DNA from: Alphaproteobacteria bacterium
Lineage (GTDB): Bacteria; Pseudomonadota; Alphaproteobacteria; RF32; CAG-239
Assembly: GCA_017475935.1 (NCBI GenBank)
Contig: JAFVEP010000036.1
Coordinates: 1-45,774, forward strand
Direction of reading: 5' to 3'
DNA length: 45,774 bases
The notes under the pieces were generated by a model that made no database searches, was not told the DNA's origin, and was given only the letters and a program-made list of their open reading frames with translations. Positions 17,870 through 26,832 of the stretch are shown here, in pieces. Every line of letters starts with the position of its first letter. Positions within the stretch are counted from its first letter, which is position 1. Both the position numbers and the translations under genes were made by a program.

Positions 17870-18529
17870 ATGTACACACTTGTTTTTGATACGACTTCGG
17901 AAAGCTGTTCGATCGTCTTGTTAAAAGATACATCCGTCATCGCCAAATACGCCCAAGAAATGGAATTCGGGCAGGCCGAAGTCTTGCTTCCGGAAATCCA
18001 AAAAATCCTGAAAGCAAACAATCTTGATTTTCAGCAAATCAATCTGCTCGGCGTTTGTATCGGCCCCGGCTCTTTTACCGGCGTGCGTTCATCAATCGCC
18101 GCGGCGCGTGCTTTAGCTTTAGCCAACCCGCAAATGGAAATCACCGGCATAACCGCTTTCGAGGGATACATACACTCGCTTTCCATGTTTGAACTGACTG
18201 ACTGCAATGCGGTTATTATCGAGACAAAACGTGATGATTTTTATTTTCAGCTGTTTAATGGTAAAAAAGAAAAATTAAATGATCCCGTTGCTTTACCTTA
18301 TGAAGAGATTATATCCTTGTTGAAAGGAAAAAACGTTACTCTCATCGGCAGCGGAGTCGAAAGATTTTTAGACAAGCCCAGCGGCCTGATGCTGCATACT
18401 ATCCGCATGGATAAGTCCGTATCCGTCACTGACTTGGCGGAGTGCGTTCTGGAGCGATATCGTGCGCACAAACTGAATTATCCGAAACCGCTATATCTAC
18501 GCGCTCCAGATGTTTGTGTAAAATCTTAA
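17870..18529 (+). CDS. tsaB: tRNA threonylcarbamoyladenosine protein TsaB
   Basis: TsaB is the non-catalytic partner of TsaD in making t6A37 in ANN-decoding tRNAs. The N-terminus YTLVFDTTSESCSIVLL is the degenerate ASKHA phosphate-1 loop, and GVCIGPGSFTGVRSSIAAARALAL is the TsaB signature. At 219 residues it has normal length. Start choice: ATG at 17870 behind GAAGGA; the spacing is short, and an alternative ATG 15 nt earlier has no ribosome-binding site. tsaD and rimI are not in the window. It is divergent from the PAS protein. Confidence 0.92.
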   Translation: MYTLVFDTTSESCSIVLLKDTSVIAKYAQEMEFGQAEVLLPEIQKILKANNLDFQQINLLGVCIGPGSFTGVRSSIAAARALALANPQMEITGITAFEGYIHSLSMFELTDCNAVIIETKRDDFYFQLFNGKKEKLNDPVALPYEEIISLLKGKNVTLIGSGVERFLDKPSGLMLHTIRMDKSVSVTDLAECVLERYRAHKLNYPKPLYLRAPDVCVKS

Positions 18530-18608
18530 AATTTATATGGATATGTCTGAAAGAAAAGTGTAATAATTGTAGCAAATTTGTTTTAACTTTCTTTTGTGTG
18601 AGGAAAAA

Positions 18609-18890
18609 TTGACTAGATCTGAATTAATAAGTAAAATCGCTGAACAGGTGCCGAATTTAACCATTAAAGATATTGAACGCATTGTCAGTGTTATATTCAG
18701 TAAAATGACCGATGCTTTGGCGGAAGGTAATCGTATTGAAATCAGAGGTTTTGGCGCTTTTACGATCAGAAAAAGAAAGCCGAGGATTGCCGTCAATCCG
18801 ATGAATAAAACCAGAGTGCAAATTCCGGAAAAAAATATTGTTCACTTCAAAACAGGAAAAGAACTGCATCAAAAACTTAATGCTGATTAG
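18609..18890 (+). CDS. ihfB: Integration host factor beta subunit
   Basis: IhfB is a DNA-bending nucleoid protein that forms IHF with IhfA. At 93 residues it has the family features: TRSELISKIAEQVPNLTIKDIERIV at the start, EIRGFGAFTIRKRKPR (DNA-contact loop) and NPMNKTRVQIPEKNIVHFKTGKEL. The start is a TTG placed four to five bases after TGAGGA; translating five codons further upstream gives residues not seen in the family. It is followed by lapA and accD as in many alphaproteobacteria, which favours IhfB over HU. Confidence 0.92.
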   Translation: MTRSELISKIAEQVPNLTIKDIERIVSVIFSKMTDALAEGNRIEIRGFGAFTIRKRKPRIAVNPMNKTRVQIPEKNIVHFKTGKELHQKLNAD

Positions 18891-18909
18891 TCATTAACGG
18901 AGAAGCAAA

Positions 18910-19314
18910 ATGCGATTTTTACACTACATTCTTATGTTACCGCTCGTTATCTGTGCGGCAGTTGTTATTTACCTTGCCGATTCGGCAAGCGGAATCACCT
19001 TTGTTCCTTTCTTTAACGAAGAATTTAATGTGAAAGTCATTCTGGCTCTGGTGCTGATCTTCGGTTATTTCTGCGGAAGATTGAACTCTTGGTTTGTTTA
19101 CGCACCGACACGCCGCGATCTGCGTTTGCAAAAAAAAGCCAACAAGGCTTTGCATAAGGAACATAATAAACTCAATGAAACGGTAACCGGTCTGCAACAG
19201 GATATTACCAACATGAAAGCGACGCCGGCTGTTTCGTCACCTGTCAGCGGCGCAACACGCGGGCTTCTCGCCGAAATCAAAAATAAATTCTCTGCTAAAA
19301 AAGGAAACAGCTAA
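18910..19314 (+). CDS. lapA: LapA-domain inner-membrane protein
   Basis: LapA (YciS) is a small inner-membrane protein that in E. coli works with LapB to control lipopolysaccharide synthesis via FtsH and LpxC. Here there are two membrane segments (about 4-26 and 39-61), a basic cytoplasmic stretch (APTRRDLRLQKKANKAL), a coiled-coil region and a low-complexity tail. The 134 residues make it longer than E. coli LapA. Position after ihfB is the usual alphaproteobacterial context. It overlaps accD by one base (TAATG). No lapB gene is adjacent. Confidence 0.82.
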   Translation: MRFLHYILMLPLVICAAVVIYLADSASGITFVPFFNEEFNVKVILALVLIFGYFCGRLNSWFVYAPTRRDLRLQKKANKALHKEHNKLNETVTGLQQDITNMKATPAVSSPVSGATRGLLAEIKNKFSAKKGNS

Positions 19315-20168
19315 TGAATTGGCTCACTGAAATCGTCCGTCCGAAAATCAAAAAAACAACACCGAAAGAAATTGCCGACAATATGTGGGTTAAGTGTCCG
19401 AACTGCGGCCAAATGCTGTTTTCAAAAGAGCTGAAACAAACACATTATGTATGCACTTCCTGCGGACACCATCTCCGTCTTTATATTGAAAAAAGATTCA
19501 AACTTCTGTTTGACGATGAAAAGTATGATCTGCTTGAATTACCGATCATCCAAGATGATCCGCTCAAGTTCAAAGATGTACAAAAATATGCCGACAGATT
19601 GAAAAGTAATCGAAAAAAAACCGGTATTCAAGATGCTATTCAGGTCGCTAAAGGTAAAATCGGCGGCATTAATTCCATTGTTGCCGCATTAGATTTTTCA
19701 TTCATGGGCGGTTCAATGGGAATGGCTGTCGGTGAAGGTATTGTCACCGGTGTGCGCAAAGCATTAAAGGAAAAAATACCATTCATCACTGTCGCTTCGT
19801 CCGGAGGAGCGCGCATGCAGGAAGGCATGTTTTCTTTAATGCAAATGGCTCGAACAACCGCAGCTGTTAACGAACTGAAAGAAGCCGGCATTCCGTTTAT
19901 ATCTATCTTAACAGATCCGACAACCGGCGGGGTTTCTGCCTCTTTTGCCATGCTCGGAGATGTGAATATTGCGGAAAAAGGTTGCTTAATCGGTTTTGCC
20001 GGTCAACGTGTTATTGAACAAACCATTCATGAAAAGTTACCGGAAGGTTTTCAACGTGCTGAATATCTTCTGGAACACGGTATGGTCGACATGGTTGTCG
20101 AACGTAAACAAATGAAGGATGAACTGATTAAAGTCCTGAAAGTTCTGACAGCACATCTGAAAAAATAA
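19314..20168 (+). CDS. accD: Acetyl-CoA carboxylase carboxyltransferase subunit beta
   Basis: AccD forms the carboxyltransferase with AccA and makes malonyl-CoA, the first step of fatty acid synthesis. The N-terminal zinc ribbon has C28, C31, C47 and C50. The crotonase-fold core shows FMGGSMGMAVGEGI, SSGGARMQEGM and GGVSASFAMLGD, which bind acyl-CoA. At 284 residues it is complete. It ends in a clear terminator at 20192-20219. The folC gene that often follows accD is absent; a gene with foreign codon use lies there instead. Confidence 0.97.
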   Translation: MNWLTEIVRPKIKKTTPKEIADNMWVKCPNCGQMLFSKELKQTHYVCTSCGHHLRLYIEKRFKLLFDDEKYDLLELPIIQDDPLKFKDVQKYADRLKSNRKKTGIQDAIQVAKGKIGGINSIVAALDFSFMGGSMGMAVGEGIVTGVRKALKEKIPFITVASSGGARMQEGMFSLMQMARTTAAVNELKEAGIPFISILTDPTTGGVSASFAMLGDVNIAEKGCLIGFAGQRVIEQTIHEKLPEGFQRAEYLLEHGMVDMVVERKQMKDELIKVLKVLTAHLKK

Positions 20169-20191
20169 TTGTCACCAAGCGATAAGTGTCT

Positions 20192-20219
20192 ATGACTCGA
20201 TGGTTTCGAGTCATTTTTT
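20192..20219 (+). terminator. Rho-independent terminator of the ihfB-lapA-accD unit
   Basis: A perfect 9-bp stem (20192-20200 with 20206-20214, loop TGGTT) is followed by six T residues. Confidence 0.92.
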
Positions 20220-20282
20220 ATTGACAAAACAATATAAATGTGCGAGAATTTCAGTACAAAAATAAGGATTTATATAAATATT

Positions 20283-22124
20283 ATGAGGTTGGACCTAAGG
20301 AAATCCGGCGCACCTCTAAAAAGCGCAAAAATTGAAGATATGTTGTATTTCGTATTTTCAGTGGTATTGGTAATTCTATATGTAGTTTTTAACTATTTTG
20401 CAGAAAAACCTCAGACAAAGAGCAGCTTCTGGATTGTCGGAGTAGGAATGTTTATCGGTGGCGCGTTCCACTTGGTGAACTATTTCGCAATGCCGACGTT
20501 GGCCTACGACTGCTGGCCGCTCTATTTCGAGCTGGCAATCTTTTTGGCTATCAGTATCCTGTTCACATCCCTCAGAATATCTGAGGGGGAGAACGCTGTA
20601 GAGCTCGATAACAAGACCATTCGCTATGCTTTCTTCGGCGGGCTGATAGGTGGATTCCTCATGTTGGTAGCGTGGTTCTATACGTGGGATTTTTTCCACA
20701 CAGAATACCAACAAAAGCTTCTGGTGGTGAAAGATACCATTGACGTCCGCAAGGATGCCAATGGAACAGCTCAAGTCTTTTCACCAATTCCGGTGGAAAA
20801 AATGAGCATTCACCCGGCAGAGGTGGTCAACCGAGCTTTCTTAAATAAGCTCGGGGATCTCAAAAACACTTTTGAGATTTCTCCGTTGACCAAGCAAAGC
20901 GTGACAGTCCACGCCGACGTTGAAACAATCGACGGCAAACATGTCCGCTTGGACTACGATAACCAACTGATGTATGTTGGTATCCTCGAGTTCAAGGACT
21001 TCTGGACATGGAAAGCCCAGAAAGCCTCTCCGGCCTATCTGCTGGCTGATGCCGCCGATAAGGACAAGGCATGGATTATCAGCAAGGTGAACGGCGAGGA
21101 AATAAGAATCGCCTACACTCCAGAGGCTAACTTCGGTTACAATCTGGAGCGTCACCTGCGTATGAACGGCTTTGCCTCAACAATTCTCGATGACTTCAAT
21201 ATCGAGATTGATGAGAACGGGCGTCCGTATGCTCCTGTGACCACCCTTGAAAAAGTGGTTGGCATGAGCACACCGCAGGTAACAGGAGTTGCTGTCGTTG
21301 ATGTGCAGACCGGTGATATCAAATGGTATAAGCCTGAAGATGCACCATCATTCGTCAATAGAATTTATCCGGAATGGCTCGTTTACGAGCGTATCACAAA
21401 TTGGGGAGAATACCCCAACGGATATTTCCACTGGACGAATAACGACGGCCTGTTGCAGCCGTGCGAAGGTATGGATATCGTTCAAACTAAGAACGGATGT
21501 TCATACTACGTCGGCATTCAGGCCAAAACTGGCAACTTCGATACCGAGGGCTATATGCTGATCGATATCCGCACCGGTGTCGCCACGTATTACAAGCGTG
21601 ACGGCATCTCGGAAACCGAGGCTGTCCGCGTTCTCAAGACCAACACCTATAAGAACATCAGTATTCAGGTCAACGACAGCATTCTGTATTTGACTGAGCC
21701 TATCTACTATAATATAGAGGGGCTGAATACGTTCTTTGCCACATTTGTTGCCAAAGCCGACCTGACAGTTAAGTATTATGCTTTCTGCAGTGCCGATAGC
21801 AAAGATGTGGTTGGTGTCGGTGAAACGATGGAAGAAGCTAAAGCCATGTACGTAGATTCCTACCATAAACACATGGCTGTCAACTTTTCCAAGCTTGAGA
21901 CCACTGACAAGCGCGCCGAGGTGACTCTTGAGGCTGTGGTTCTGGAGAAAGTTCAGGAAGGAAATGCCTATTACTTCCGTTTGGAAGGTCAGGAAGGAAA
22001 GACCTTCTACGCTTATTCTAGCATAACACCGGATGTCCGTTGGTCCGCTAAAAAAATTAAGATCTCTTATAATAAAACTGATGCAAACACAATTGCTATC
22101 AGTTCGTATAAAGCTCTTAATTAA
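20283..22124 (+). CDS. Large membrane-anchored protein of unknown function, atypical codon use
   Basis: I do not recognise this 613-residue protein. Four membrane segments near the N-terminus (about 20-39, 48-67, 78-97 and 114-134) are followed by a 470-residue soluble region. The soluble part has repeated beta-type motifs: GVAVVDVQTGDIKWYKPED, YPEWLVYERITNWGEYPNG, YYVGIQAKTGNFDTEGYMLIDIRTGVATYYKRDG. The last 90 residues look like an OB-type beta domain (AEVTLEAVVLEKVQEGNAYYFRLEGQEGKTFYAYS). Codons such as CTG, AAG, GAG and GGC are much more frequent than in neighbours. The start is uncertain because AAGGA lies 14 bases before the ATG. It is flanked by terminators on both sides, so it forms a single-gene cassette. 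Confidence 0.75.
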   Translation: MRLDLRKSGAPLKSAKIEDMLYFVFSVVLVILYVVFNYFAEKPQTKSSFWIVGVGMFIGGAFHLVNYFAMPTLAYDCWPLYFELAIFLAISILFTSLRISEGENAVELDNKTIRYAFFGGLIGGFLMLVAWFYTWDFFHTEYQQKLLVVKDTIDVRKDANGTAQVFSPIPVEKMSIHPAEVVNRAFLNKLGDLKNTFEISPLTKQSVTVHADVETIDGKHVRLDYDNQLMYVGILEFKDFWTWKAQKASPAYLLADAADKDKAWIISKVNGEEIRIAYTPEANFGYNLERHLRMNGFASTILDDFNIEIDENGRPYAPVTTLEKVVGMSTPQVTGVAVVDVQTGDIKWYKPEDAPSFVNRIYPEWLVYERITNWGEYPNGYFHWTNNDGLLQPCEGMDIVQTKNGCSYYVGIQAKTGNFDTEGYMLIDIRTGVATYYKRDGISETEAVRVLKTNTYKNISIQVNDSILYLTEPIYYNIEGLNTFFATFVAKADLTVKYYAFCSADSKDVVGVGETMEEAKAMYVDSYHKHMAVNFSKLETTDKRAEVTLEAVVLEKVQEGNAYYFRLEGQEGKTFYAYSSITPDVRWSAKKIKISYNKTDANTIAISSYKALN

Positions 22125-22130
22125 CCATAA

Positions 22131-22160
22131 AAGAAGCCGCTCCTTTTGGGGCGGCTTCTT
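22131..22160. terminator. Bidirectional terminator between the 20283 gene and nagB
   Basis: A 13-bp stem with a TTTT loop (arms 22131-22143 and 22148-22160, including one G-U) has AAGAAG/CTTCTT ends giving short U-runs on both strands. It lies between convergent genes. Confidence 0.8.
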
Positions 22161-22176
22161 TGCACGCTGCAAATTT

Positions 22177-22968
22177 TTAAAAATTATTCCGTTCGATATC
22201 AAGGAAATATTCCACCGTTTCAGGTGATAATTCATCAGTAGCCTCCTTATCACAAACAATAATACCGTGCGGATGCCGCTGCAATTCGGACACAGTCCAC
22301 ACATGGCTGACTCCCTCCTCTATTCCATGATGCAATGCCTTAGCCTTATTTTTACCCGTGGCCAAAATCAAAACTTCCTTAGCATCCATGATTGTTCCGA
22401 TACCAACCGTCAGAGCCTGCGTCGGCACTTTGCTTAAATCATGATCAAAAAACCTTGAATTGGCCCGAATTGTGCTTTGTGTCAGTGTCTTAATACGTGT
22501 CCGCGACTGCAAAGATGAGAAAGGCTCATTAAATGCAATATGCCCATCTTCACCAACACCGCCGATAAATAAATGCACCCCGCCGACAGCTTTCATGGCC
22601 GCTTCAAAGTCAGCACATTCTTTCATATAGTTTTTGGTCATGCCGTCCAGTATATGAATATTCTCCGGCTTAATATCAATGTATTTGAAAAAATTTTCCT
22701 GCATGAAATAGTGATAACTCTGCGGATGGCTCGGCTCTAAGCCGATATATTCATCCATATTAAACGTGACCACATTCTCAAATGAAATTTTATGCGCCTG
22801 AAATAATTTAATGAGATTGGCATACATTCCGAGCGGTGTTGAACCTGTCGGCAGTCCCAATACAAACGGTTTGGTTCGTGTCGGTTTAAATTCTTTGATA
22901 CGAAATGCCACGTAATTAGCAGCCCAATCCGCAACAGCATCTTTGTCATTCTTAATGATAACACGCAT
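22177..22968 (-). CDS. nagB: Glucosamine-6-phosphate deaminase
   Basis: NagB converts glucosamine 6-phosphate to fructose 6-phosphate and ammonia. Catalytic residues D72 (FNMDEY), D141, H143 (GEDGHIAFNEP) and E148 match E. coli numbering, and the phosphate loop LGLPTGSTPLGMY is present. At 263 residues it is complete. It starts 5 nt after nagA, and the two steps run in order. No nagE transporter, nagK kinase or nagC repressor gene is nearby, so how the substrate enters is unclear; peptidoglycan recycling or host amino sugars are both possible. Confidence 0.96.
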   Translation of the reverse strand: MRVIIKNDKDAVADWAANYVAFRIKEFKPTRTKPFVLGLPTGSTPLGMYANLIKLFQAHKISFENVVTFNMDEYIGLEPSHPQSYHYFMQENFFKYIDIKPENIHILDGMTKNYMKECADFEAAMKAVGGVHLFIGGVGEDGHIAFNEPFSSLQSRTRIKTLTQSTIRANSRFFDHDLSKVPTQALTVGIGTIMDAKEVLILATGKNKAKALHHGIEEGVSHVWTVSELQRHPHGIIVCDKEATDELSPETVEYFLDIERNNF

Positions 22969-22973
22969 GATTT

Positions 22974-24140
22974 TTATCCTCTCTGAAAAAATTTTCCTTG
23001 TACAATGGTTCCTATAACATTTAAATCTTTATCAATCATCACCAGATCCGCATCATAGCCTGGTGCAACAACCCCCAAATGTTCCTGCTTCATAATCCGT
23101 GCCGGATTTGTTGAGGCCATGTGAACAGCTTCTTCAAGACGAAACCCGTATGAAACAATGTTTCTGACGCTATCAATCATGGTCAAAGCCGAACCGGCAA
23201 TAACATTATCTGATTTTCGATAAAAAAACTTATCCAAATATACTTCATCGCCATTTGCTACCAACGGCAAGTGATCTTGTTTTGTCGGTTTGAGCGAATC
23301 CGTAACCAAAACCACTTTATCCAATGTTTTGCAGTTCAGCAAAAATTTAATAATATCCGGATGAATATGGATTCCATCAGCAATAATTTCACAAGAAAGC
23401 TCCGGATGTATAAAAACTGCGCCAACGGCCCCCGGATCCCGATGATGCATGCGGCTCATGGCGTTAAACAAATGCGTCACATGAAAAATACGCGCCTGCA
23501 TTCCCTCAAGCATTTGCTTATATGTTGCATTCGTATGTCCGGCTTGCAAAACAATCCCTTTAGCCAAGCAATTTAAGGCCAATTCACGCATATGTTTCAG
23601 CTCCGGTGCAACCGTCATGTTGATGATATGCCCTTCCGAGGCTTCCCATAACTCGTCCATATAGTCCAAGTTAACGGCACTGAGTGATTCCGGCAACTGA
23701 ACGCCCAATCGTTCCGGTGAAATAAACGGGCCTTCCAAATGCATTCCCAAAATACGCGCCCCTTTTTCTTTTCCCATTGCTCCGACAATGGCGCGTATGC
23801 CTTTCAGCATTTTTTCACGCGGCATGGCATACAATGTCGGAATAAACGATGTCACCCCGAATTCCAACAATTTTTCCGACATTCCGAGAATCGATTTAAC
23901 GGAGCAATCCTCTGTGCCGTATCCGCCTATTCCGTGAATATGTGTATCAATCATACCGGGAATAATATACGCCCCTTTAGCATCAATAATTTCCGTATCA
24001 GCACGGAATTTTTTCTGCAAAAACCGATCTTCATTAAACACATCAACAATCTTATTCTGCCGCAATAAAACAGCACAGTTTTTCATCATGGCAAAACCGG
24101 TCAAAATTGTCGCATTATGAATGCATGTCGCCGCAACCAT
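22974..24140 (-). CDS. nagA: N-acetylglucosamine-6-phosphate deacetylase
   Basis: NagA removes acetate from N-acetylglucosamine 6-phosphate and feeds NagB. It is an amidohydrolase of 388 residues with the metal/substrate motifs IPGMIDTHIHGIGG, HLEGPFISPERLG (metal Glu), QAGHTNATY, THLFNAMSRMHHRDPG and the catalytic Asp in LVTDSLKP. The strong ribosome-binding site GGGAGGAG precedes the ATG. It is the first gene of nagA-nagB. Confidence 0.95.
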   Translation of the reverse strand: MVAATCIHNATILTGFAMMKNCAVLLRQNKIVDVFNEDRFLQKKFRADTEIIDAKGAYIIPGMIDTHIHGIGGYGTEDCSVKSILGMSEKLLEFGVTSFIPTLYAMPREKMLKGIRAIVGAMGKEKGARILGMHLEGPFISPERLGVQLPESLSAVNLDYMDELWEASEGHIINMTVAPELKHMRELALNCLAKGIVLQAGHTNATYKQMLEGMQARIFHVTHLFNAMSRMHHRDPGAVGAVFIHPELSCEIIADGIHIHPDIIKFLLNCKTLDKVVLVTDSLKPTKQDHLPLVANGDEVYLDKFFYRKSDNVIAGSALTMIDSVRNIVSYGFRLEEAVHMASTNPARIMKQEHLGVVAPGYDADLVMIDKDLNVIGTIVQGKFFQRG

Positions 24141-24194
24141 TCTCTCCTCCCTTTTAAGAACAGATTATCTTTTATCTTTTAATATTTTATTAGC

Positions 24195-24229
24195 AAAAAA
24201 AAATTTTCCGCATCTCTACGAAAAATTTT
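24195..24229 (-). terminator. Rho-independent terminator of the 24248-25015 gene
   Basis: On the minus strand an 11-bp stem with one G-U pair (24219-24229 with 24200-24210, loop of 8) is followed by nine T residues (24203-24195). On the plus strand that position would be a mismatch, so the direction is clear. Confidence 0.85.
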
Positions 24230-24247
24230 TATTCTTATTGACATCCG

Positions 24248-25015
24248 TCAGCTTCTATCAAGTGTATCTTTTGTTAACGCCTGTATCGTGTCAAGAGACA
24301 TCTGACGAACTCTCAAAGTGTCTTTTTTACCGCCTGTCTCGCTATTATCGCTTGCCACACTATCCGTGTTTTTTACAACACTATCATTTGTCTCAAACGC
24401 AGCAGCTAATTTAAGCTGTTTATCATCCCATCTTTTTTGTCTCTCACGATAATGTTGTTCATTTTTTTCTACTATTTTCTGTGCTTGTTTACGCTTTGTT
24501 TCCAAGTATTGTTTATAAGTTCTCATATTATCATCATAAGTGCGTGCATCCCCGATATACACCAATTTTTTATCTTCGCCGACAGCAAAGCACGGTTGAT
24601 CCTTCAAAACTGTTATACCGTATTGATTAACAAAAACTTCAACCCACCCCTGTTCAGATGCGGGACTTATATAAATCAATTCAGAATGGGTTTTTTCGTT
24701 ATGATATGCATTCGGCAAATCCTCCACCGGCGTACCCCAACGCATTTGTTCAAATCTCGCTTCTTTCATATCGGCTGCTTTGTAGACCGGAAAAGCAACC
24801 ACTTTTTGATTAGAAATATGACCGAACATATCCGGACGGACTAATATTTCTCCGGTTTCATGGTAATAAGCAATGTCTTGTATCACATTATCTTTTGCTG
24901 GTGTCTTTTGCTTGCAACCGTTCATACACGAGCCGAGAGCAAGTGCCAACGCAACATTTTTCAGTTTATTCAACTGATGTAAGTGCTTATTTTTATATGT
25001 CTGCTTTTTATCCAT
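24248..25015 (-). CDS. Putative lipoprotein, hypothetical
   Basis: This 255-residue protein has a long basic N-terminus (about 1-20), a short hydrophobic run VALALALGSC and cysteines at 30 and 34, either of which could be lipidated (the lipobox is atypical). The mature part has a globular domain with QKVVAFPVYKAADMKEARFEQMRWGTPVEDLPN and a long charged helix (TYKQYLETKRKQAQKIVEKNEQHYRERQKRW), then a Ser/Asp/Thr-rich tail. The function is unknown. The ATG follows GGAGGTGG. It has its own promoter (25040-25067) and terminator. Confidence 0.7.
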   Translation of the reverse strand: MDKKQTYKNKHLHQLNKLKNVALALALGSCMNGCKQKTPAKDNVIQDIAYYHETGEILVRPDMFGHISNQKVVAFPVYKAADMKEARFEQMRWGTPVEDLPNAYHNEKTHSELIYISPASEQGWVEVFVNQYGITVLKDQPCFAVGEDKKLVYIGDARTYDDNMRTYKQYLETKRKQAQKIVEKNEQHYRERQKRWDDKQLKLAAAFETNDSVVKNTDSVASDNSETGGKKDTLRVRQMSLDTIQALTKDTLDRS

Positions 25016-25039
25016 CTTAACCACCTCCATGTCTAACAA

Positions 25040-25067
25040 AATATACTAAAAATATTTTTTTTGTCAA
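25040..25067 (-). promoter_or_regulatory. Sigma-70 promoter of the putative lipoprotein gene
   Basis: A perfect -35 box TTGACA (25062-25067, minus strand), 16 nt that are mostly A/T, and TATATT (25040-25045). It is about 25 nt upstream of the start codon. Confidence 0.7.
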
Positions 25068-25159
25068 TACTTTATTGCAAAGAATTTGGTATAACATCCA
25101 AAAAAACATTGCCCGCATGTTAATTCGGTTTATGATACGAACGTTAATCGAGGTACGAC

Positions 25160-26386
25160 ATGCTAAACATTATATGGTCATCTTTTTTCATTATCGGTTT
25201 TGCTTCTGCATTGTATCAAGCCGTTGTTTCCGGCAACTCGGGGATTTGGACAGAAGTCACCAACCAACTTTTTTCTTCGGCAACAAATGCTTTTCAGCTT
25301 TCGCTTAATCTGACAGGCATGCTCTGTCTATGGCTCGGCTTATTAAAAATCGCTGAAAAATCAGGACTGACTGATATAATGGCGAAAATTCTTCGTCCTC
25401 TTTTCAGAGTGATCATGCCGGAAGTTCCCGAAAATCATCCGGCAATCGGCTCCATCGTGATGAATATGGCGGCTAATATTCTGGGCTTAGACAATGCAGC
25501 CACTCCGATGGGACTTAAATCCATGGAACAACTGCAAGAGTTAAACTCTGATAAAAGCCAAGCGTCCAATCCGCAAATTATGTTCATTGTCATCAACGCT
25601 TCCGCCATCACCGTTTTACCGATTTCCATTCTCATGTACCGACATTTGCAAGGAGCGTCCAATCCGTCTGCCGTGTTTATCCCTATCCTGCTCGCCACGT
25701 CATTATCCACATTAGCCGGTTTTTTAGCGGTTGCTTGGGTACAAAAGCTGCATATTTTCAATCGCACGGTATTAGCTTATCTTTGCGGATTGATTGCCGT
25801 TATCGGCTTAATCAGCGCACTCTTCTATTCCATGGATACAACCGCCCGATTGCAATTTTCAGAAACCTTCGGCAACGCCCTAATTTTTACCTTCATTGTT
25901 CTGTTTTTGATTTTCGGTGCCGTCAAGCGCCTCAACCTCTATGAAACTTTCATATCCGGCGCCAAAGAAGGTTTTCAGATTGCCGTCCAAATCATTCCGT
26001 ATTTGGTGGCCATGCTGGTTGCCATATCCGTTATTCGCTCATCGGGAGTCTTAGACTTAATCACTGTCGGCGCCGAAAAATTTTTCACTTTTTTAGGTTT
26101 TAACACCGACTTTATTCCGGCCCTGCCGACTGCCCTCATGAAACCCCTATCCGGTAACGGCGCCAGAGCCATGATGATTGAAACGATGCAAACCTATGGG
26201 GCAGACAGTTTTCCGGCTTTTGTCGCTTCTACAATCCAAGGTTCGACCGAAACAACCTTCTATGTGATTGCGCTTTATTTCGGGGCGGTTAAAATTGCCA
26301 AGACAAGATCAGCTCTTCCTTGCGCTTTATTCGCCGATTTTGTCGGTATCACCGCCGCCATCGTTTTATCCTATTTTTTCTATTGA
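25160..26386 (+). CDS. Fused SpmA-SpmB-like membrane protein (nucleoside-recognition domains)
   Basis: The 408-residue polytopic protein joins two halves. The first resembles SpmA (GLLKIAEKSGLTDIMAKILRPLFRVIMPEVPENHPAIGSIVMNMAANILGLDNAATPMGLKSMEQLQ). The second resembles SpmB (GAKEGFQIAVQIIPYLVAMLVAISVIRSSG...PTALMKPLSGNGARAMMIE...GSTETTFYVIALYFGAV). In Bacillus the separate proteins affect spore core dehydration; fused forms occur in Gram-negatives, where the role is unknown, perhaps transport. No sporulation genes are present here. It ends 8 nt before dtd and is probably co-transcribed with it. Confidence 0.85.
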   Translation: MLNIIWSSFFIIGFASALYQAVVSGNSGIWTEVTNQLFSSATNAFQLSLNLTGMLCLWLGLLKIAEKSGLTDIMAKILRPLFRVIMPEVPENHPAIGSIVMNMAANILGLDNAATPMGLKSMEQLQELNSDKSQASNPQIMFIVINASAITVLPISILMYRHLQGASNPSAVFIPILLATSLSTLAGFLAVAWVQKLHIFNRTVLAYLCGLIAVIGLISALFYSMDTTARLQFSETFGNALIFTFIVLFLIFGAVKRLNLYETFISGAKEGFQIAVQIIPYLVAMLVAISVIRSSGVLDLITVGAEKFFTFLGFNTDFIPALPTALMKPLSGNGARAMMIETMQTYGADSFPAFVASTIQGSTETTFYVIALYFGAVKIAKTRSALPCALFADFVGITAAIVLSYFFY

Positions 26387-26394
26387 GGCCGATC

Positions 26395-26832
26395 ATGAAA
26401 CTGCTTGTACAAAAAGTTCTTTCCGCGTCCGTAACCGTGCAAAATAAATCCGTTGCCGCTATTGAAAACGGGTTGCTTGTCTTCATCGGCATCGAAAAAG
26501 GAGATACACCGCAACAAGCATCCTACCTGGCCAAAAAAATTGCCTCCTTGCGTATTTTCACAGACAATCAGGACAAGATGAATCTTTCAATTAAAGATGT
26601 GAACGGCGAAATTCTGGTTGTTTCACAATTTACACTGGCCGCCGATCTGAGCCGAGGCAATCGTCCCGGATTTGATCATGCGGCCGCTCCGGACATTGCA
26701 GAATCTTTATATCTTTTCTTTGTTCAAGAGCTCAAATCGTATAATTTACCTGTTCAAACCGGCATTTTTCAAGCTGATATGAAAGTCGCACTGATCAACG
26801 ATGGTCCATGTACTTTTTTGCTCAGCAAATAA
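26395..26832 (+). CDS. dtd: D-aminoacyl-tRNA deacylase
   Basis: DTD removes D-amino acids mischarged on tRNAs. The 145-residue protein has the active-site motif SQFTL (77-81) and the Gly-cis-Pro motif as NDGPCT (135-140, usually NxGPVT). The start at 26395 follows GAGG and begins with the expected MKLLVQKVLSASVTV; a longer frame upstream only overlaps the preceding gene. The convergent DUF4105 gene ends directly at its stop. Confidence 0.95.
   Translation: MKLLVQKVLSASVTVQNKSVAAIENGLLVFIGIEKGDTPQQASYLAKKIASLRIFTDNQDKMNLSIKDVNGEILVVSQFTLAADLSRGNRPGFDHAAAPDIAESLYLFFVQELKSYNLPVQTGIFQADMKVALINDGPCTFLLSK

Noticed and set aside
18594..18608. Upstream TTG start for ihfB
   Set aside because: It would place the GAGGA ribosome-binding site inside the coding sequence and add residues not seen in IhfB proteins.
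21501..22304. Long minus-strand open frame of 267 codons
   Set aside because: It lies opposite the 20283 gene and runs into nagB and the terminator; its composition is that of an antisense shadow.
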